This document shows positions 33,667-36,624 of a stretch of 36,624 nucleotides of DNA, piece by piece. Within the stretch, counting starts at the first letter, position 1. Each line of letters opens with the position of its first letter. The stretch is from Actinomycetota bacterium. Lineage in GTDB: Bacteria; Actinomycetota; JAHEXW01. The stretch is from assembly GCA_025355855.1 (NCBI GenBank), contig JANXYU010000031.1, forward strand, positions 65,530 through 102,153, in the 5' to 3' direction. Both the position numbers and the translations under genes were made by a program. The notes beneath the pieces are model-generated. The model made no database searches. It was not told the DNA's origin and saw nothing but the letters and a program-made list of their open reading frames with translations.

Positions 33667-34413
33667 CTAAATAAACAGACCGCCGTCTACTTTGATGACT
33701 TCGCCGGTGATATAGGATGCGGCTTCGCTTGCCAGGAAAACGACGGCGTCGGCGATATTATCTGCCTGGCCGAAGACTCCCAAGGGTATCGCCTGGCGCA
33801 GCTTCTCGGCGTATTCGTTGTTCAAATCCTTCGTCATATCGGTTTCTATGAAGCCCGGCGCGACGGCATTGACGCGGACGCCGCGCGAGGCCAGCTCTTT
33901 GGCTGCGGTCTTGGTTAAACCGATAACGCCAGCTTTGGAGGCGGCGTAGTTGGCTTGACCCGGATTGCCACCAATGCCCACAACACTGGCCATGTTAACG
34001 ATCGTCCCGCTGCGTTGTTTCAACATCGGTCGGCTGACCGCCTGCAGACAATTAAAGGTGCCTTTCAGGTTAACGGCAATGACCTTGTCCCAGTCTTCCT
34101 CGCTCATACGCATAATCAGGTTATCCCGCGTTACTCCGGCATTATTAACCAGGATATCTACCCGGCCAAAAGCCGCGATCGCCTGGTCCACCAGACTCTT
34201 AGCTTCCGCCGCGACAGAAACATCGCCCGCGATCACCAGACAGCGCCGGCCCATGGCTTCAATCTCTGCCTGCACAGCCGCAGCCGCATCCGCACCCGAA
34301 ACGTAGTTGATCGCAACATCAGCCCCAGCCGCCGCCAACTTACGCGCCACTGCCGCTCCGATACCGCGTGAACCGCCCGTGACAATCGCGATCTTACCCA
34401 CTAATGAGTCCAT
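33667..34413 (-). CDS. fabG: 3-oxoacyl-ACP reductase
   Basis: NADPH-dependent short-chain dehydrogenase of 248 residues that reduces 3-oxoacyl-ACP. The cofactor motif is TGGSRGIG (residues 12-19), NNAG (90-93) is the structural motif, and the catalytic Ser143, Tyr156 and Lys160 are in place (NMASVVG, NYAASKAG). The C-terminal EVIKVDGGLFI is typical. The ATG at 34413 has GGGAGG 4 bases upstream; an ATG four codons earlier has none. The upstream spacer is filled by an inverted repeat. Confidence 0.96.
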   Translation of the reverse strand: MDSLVGKIAIVTGGSRGIGAAVARKLAAAGADVAINYVSGADAAAAVQAEIEAMGRRCLVIAGDVSVAAEAKSLVDQAIAAFGRVDILVNNAGVTRDNLIMRMSEEDWDKVIAVNLKGTFNCLQAVSRPMLKQRSGTIVNMASVVGIGGNPGQANYAASKAGVIGLTKTAAKELASRGVRVNAVAPGFIETDMTKDLNNEYAEKLRQAIPLGVFGQADNIADAVVFLASEAASYITGEVIKVDGGLFI

Positions 34414-34435
34414 CTGACCTCCCATCGTATAACCC

Positions 34436-34532
34436 GAAGATTATAAAGAGTATAAAGATTATAGGGATTATGAACCCGATGGTCGGCTTCTGGTTCGATA
34501 CTCCTTATAATCCTAATAATCCTTATACTCGG
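34436..34532. repeat. Inverted pair of GGATTATAAGG-type arrays (fabD-fabG junction)
   Basis: The left arm 34436-34472 (GATTATAAAGAGTATAAAGA and onward) and right arm 34497-34532 (ACTCCTTATAATCCTAATAA and onward) are inversely oriented around a loop of about 24 bases. The right arm covers the fabD stop and its last five or so codons. It belongs to the same family as 16112-16225 and 24311-24352. Confidence 0.78.
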
Positions 34533-35466
34533 TTTCCCTCACAAGCAGTTGCAGCGACTCGACGTTATTAATATTAACTAACTCTACATTGCCGGGAATT
34601 ATTCGTTTGATCAAACCCGTTAACACCCGTCCGGGGCCGGCTTCGACGAATCGGCCCGCGCCCGCTGCCGCGACTGTTTGAACAGATTTGGTCCATAGTA
34701 CCGGCATCGTCATCTGCCAGTGCAAAGATTCCCGCAGGGCAGCGCCGTCGGTCGATAATAATGCGGTGAAGTTGGAGCAAACCGGGACTCCGGCATCGGC
34801 GAATTCGGTCGTTTCCAGAACTTCGATCAGCTGACGCTCGGCCTCAGCCATCAGCGGCGAATGAAAAGCCCCACTGACCTTTAGCGGCACCACTTTCTTG
34901 GCGCCAGCCGCGCGCATTAACTCTCCCATTTCGTCCATGGCAAAAGTGTCACCCGAAATAACGACCTGACCCGGACTGTTATAATTAGCGATCACGGCGA
35001 CGCCGTGACCCGAGAACCGGCTGAAAACCTCGGCCACTTCTTCGTCGGACAGACCCAAGACAGCCAGCATTTTCCCGGGATGCGCCAACGCCTGTTCATT
35101 CATAAAGGAGGACCGTTGGTCCACCAGACGCAAGGCAGTCTCGAAATCGATAACGCCCGCCGCGACCAGGGCGTTATATTCGCCCAAACTGTGACCGAGA
35201 CAGAAGTTGAAGGAGCCGCCCGCACCGGCGTACATTGAGTAGCAGATGTGATTCATGACAAAGACGGCGAGTTGCGTGTTGCCGGTGGACTGCAAGACCT
35301 CTTCGGGGCCATTGAATATTATTGACGACAGAGAACGCTCCAGTATCTCGTCCGCCGCCCGGAAAATAGCCGCCGCGGCCGGATACAGTTCATCCAGGTC
35401 ACGACCCATACCAACAACCTGCGAGCCCTGCCCTGGGAAAACCAGTCCCGTCTTGGTAGCGATCAT
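34513..35466 (-). CDS. fabD: Malonyl-CoA:ACP transacylase
   Basis: Transfers malonyl from CoA to ACP, 317 residues. GQGSQ (residues 12-16) forms the oxyanion hole, Ser93 is the nucleophile in GHSLGEY, Arg118 binds the malonyl carboxylate (VDQRSS), and His202 is in SGAFHSPLM. The ATG is 3 bases after the etfA stop. The C-terminal residues EYKDY and the stop are encoded by an intergenic-type repeat, so the natural end of the gene seems to have been rewritten by it. No fabH, plsX or fabK is visible in the window. Confidence 0.96.
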   Translation of the reverse strand: MIATKTGLVFPGQGSQVVGMGRDLDELYPAAAAIFRAADEILERSLSSIIFNGPEEVLQSTGNTQLAVFVMNHICYSMYAGAGGSFNFCLGHSLGEYNALVAAGVIDFETALRLVDQRSSFMNEQALAHPGKMLAVLGLSDEEVAEVFSRFSGHGVAVIANYNSPGQVVISGDTFAMDEMGELMRAAGAKKVVPLKVSGAFHSPLMAEAERQLIEVLETTEFADAGVPVCSNFTALLSTDGAALRESLHWQMTMPVLWTKSVQTVAAAGAGRFVEAGPGRVLTGLIKRIIPGNVELVNINNVESLQLLVRETEYKDY

Positions 35467-35469
35467 AAG

Positions 35470-36624
35470 CTAGCCCCGCTCCTTCTTTAAACGTTCGATC
35501 AGGGCGGGCAGTATCTCGTTTACGTCGCCAACCAAGCCGAAATCGGCCAGCTCGAAGATAGGGGCGTCGGCGTCCCGGTTAACCGCCACGACTATTTCAG
35601 CCGTCGCCATACCGGCCGTGTGTTGAATAGCGCCAGATATGCCGCAAGCCAGATACAATTTCGGTCCGACTGTCTTACCGGTTTGCCCAACCTGGTGCAC
35701 GTAGGGCAGCCAGCCTTCGTCCACTAGCGGCCGCGAAGCGCCCACCGCGCCGTCAAATAGCCTGGCCAGCTCGTTTAGCAACGTTAAGTTCTCGGGTTTG
35801 CCCATACCCCGGCCCCCCGCGACAATGACGTCCGCGTCTTCCAGACGTTCGCCCTCGGCTAGTTCGACGTGTTTTTCGACGAAACTCGTTGCCGTTGTGA
35901 ATACCGCCTCGTCCATAGCGACAACGGTGGTCTCACCCGCACGCGTCGGATCGGGCTCGCCTGCCTGAAATACATGCGGACGCACGGTAGCCATCTGGGG
36001 TCGTCGTTCCGGGCAGACTATCGTCGCCATGAGATTGCCCCCGAAGGTAGGTCGCGTTTGGCGTAATAGTTTAGTCTCTGGATCAATAGCCAGCCCGGTG
36101 CAATCTGCGGTCAGACCCGTCTCTAGGACCGCAGCCACAGCCGGCATGACCGACCGCCCAAGGGTTGTCGCGCCCGCCAGCATTATCGCCGGCTTACGGG
36201 TCGCCACCAGTTCAATCAGGGTCCTCATATAAGGCTCGATCAATGGATCGGCCAGTTTTTCGTGATCTACAATCAGACAATAGTCGGCACCGGCGGCAAT
36301 CAACTCTCCCGCCCGATCGGTTATTCCGCTGCCCAGTAGAACAGCGGTCACCTTGGTCCCCAGTTCTTCACCTAGAGCGTGAGCTTTGGTCAGCAACTCC
36401 CTGACAACCGGCGCGAAGCCGTCGCCCTCGCGTTCAGCGAAAACCCACACGCCGTTCCAGGCGGCTTTGTCCTGGGTGCCCAGGCCTTCCGACGCCGCGC
36501 CTTCCATCTCGATGGCGCCGGCCGGACATACCTCGGCGCAAGAGCCGCAAACCGTGCAATGTCCGGACAGGATCGCCTGTCCCTCAAATAATTCCAGGGC
36601 GCCGTAGGGACAGACGTCTACGCA
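35470..36624 (-). CDS. etfA: Electron transfer flavoprotein alpha subunit with N-terminal ferredoxin domain (5' end missing)
   Basis: The frame is open to the right window edge, so the true start lies outside. The visible N-terminus ends the first Fe-S motif (C-x3-CP) and then gives a complete second one, CTVCGSCAEVCPAGAIEM, at 36523-36561: a two-[4Fe-4S] ferredoxin domain fused to EtfA. After a linker, the EtfA alpha/beta domain follows (WNGVWVFAE). The FAD-binding C-terminal domain has GASRPLVDEGW, QVGQTGKTVGPKLYLACGIS and QHTAGM. Such fusions occur in anaerobes, where ETF can exchange electrons with ferredoxin or take part in bifurcation. EtfB is expected just upstream, outside the window. 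Confidence 0.93.
   Translation of the reverse strand, partial: CVDVCPYGALELFEGQAILSGHCTVCGSCAEVCPAGAIEMEGAASEGLGTQDKAAWNGVWVFAEREGDGFAPVVRELLTKAHALGEELGTKVTAVLLGSGITDRAGELIAAGADYCLIVDHEKLADPLIEPYMRTLIELVATRKPAIMLAGATTLGRSVMPAVAAVLETGLTADCTGLAIDPETKLLRQTRPTFGGNLMATIVCPERRPQMATVRPHVFQAGEPDPTRAGETTVVAMDEAVFTTATSFVEKHVELAEGERLEDADVIVAGGRGMGKPENLTLLNELARLFDGAVGASRPLVDEGWLPYVHQVGQTGKTVGPKLYLACGISGAIQHTAGMATAEIVVAVNRDADAPIFELADFGLVGDVNEILPALIERLKKERG

Overview
All recognisable genes lie on the minus strand, so the window is transcribed right to left. The gene set suggests a GC-moderate, probably anaerobic bacterium near the Actinomycetota or deep-branching Gram-positives. The main evidence is the order ilvB-ilvN-ilvC-...-serA-...-leuB-...-FAH protein, which resembles the ilv/serA/leu region I recall from actinobacteria. 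A small protein with an LPxTG-like wall-sorting signal and an ETF alpha subunit with a ferredoxin domain agree with this. The affiliation is inference from gene order and was not computed.

Right end (about 31.3-36.6 kb): a 5'-truncated EtfA with an N-terminal two-cluster ferredoxin domain, then a compact type II fatty-acid block fabD-fabG-acpP-fabF followed by rnc. Next (29.4-31.1 kb) is an amt-glnB ammonium transport and nitrogen-sensing pair, flanked by two copies of a 66-bp palindrome-containing repeat. A membrane-anchored PIG-L type deacetylase follows.

Middle (11.75-28.25 kb): a 14-gene amino-acid locus, ilvD-ilvB-ilvN-ilvC-class V aminotransferase-serA-histidine phosphatase-leuA-leuC-leuD-leuB-ilvE-cimA-FAH protein. 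It can make valine, leucine and isoleucine from pyruvate and acetyl-CoA; isoleucine comes by the citramalate route, so threonine deaminase is not needed. It probably also holds a complete serine pathway in which a class V aminotransferase and a histidine-phosphatase-fold enzyme stand in for SerC and SerB. Several spacers inside these operons carry short degenerate repeat arrays that begin at or over the upstream stop codon.

Left end (1-11.6 kb): a tightly coupled surface-polysaccharide operon. It encodes a nucleotide-sugar epimerase, an NDP-sugar pyrophosphorylase, an ABC-2 exporter, a polyprenyl-phosphate sugar transferase, two GT4 glycosyltransferases, a UDP-sugar 6-dehydrogenase and two DegT-type aminotransferases, the last cut by the window edge. 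Embedded in it, with overlapping reading frames, is a peptide-processing module: an HprK-like kinase, a PqqD-like peptide-binding protein, an 85-residue peptide with a lasso-leader-like N-terminus and an LPSTG-plus-membrane-helix C-terminus, and a soluble S26-type serine peptidase followed directly by the ABC exporter. This module is the best candidate in the window for an undescribed system: a modified, surface-anchored small peptide made together with a glycan.
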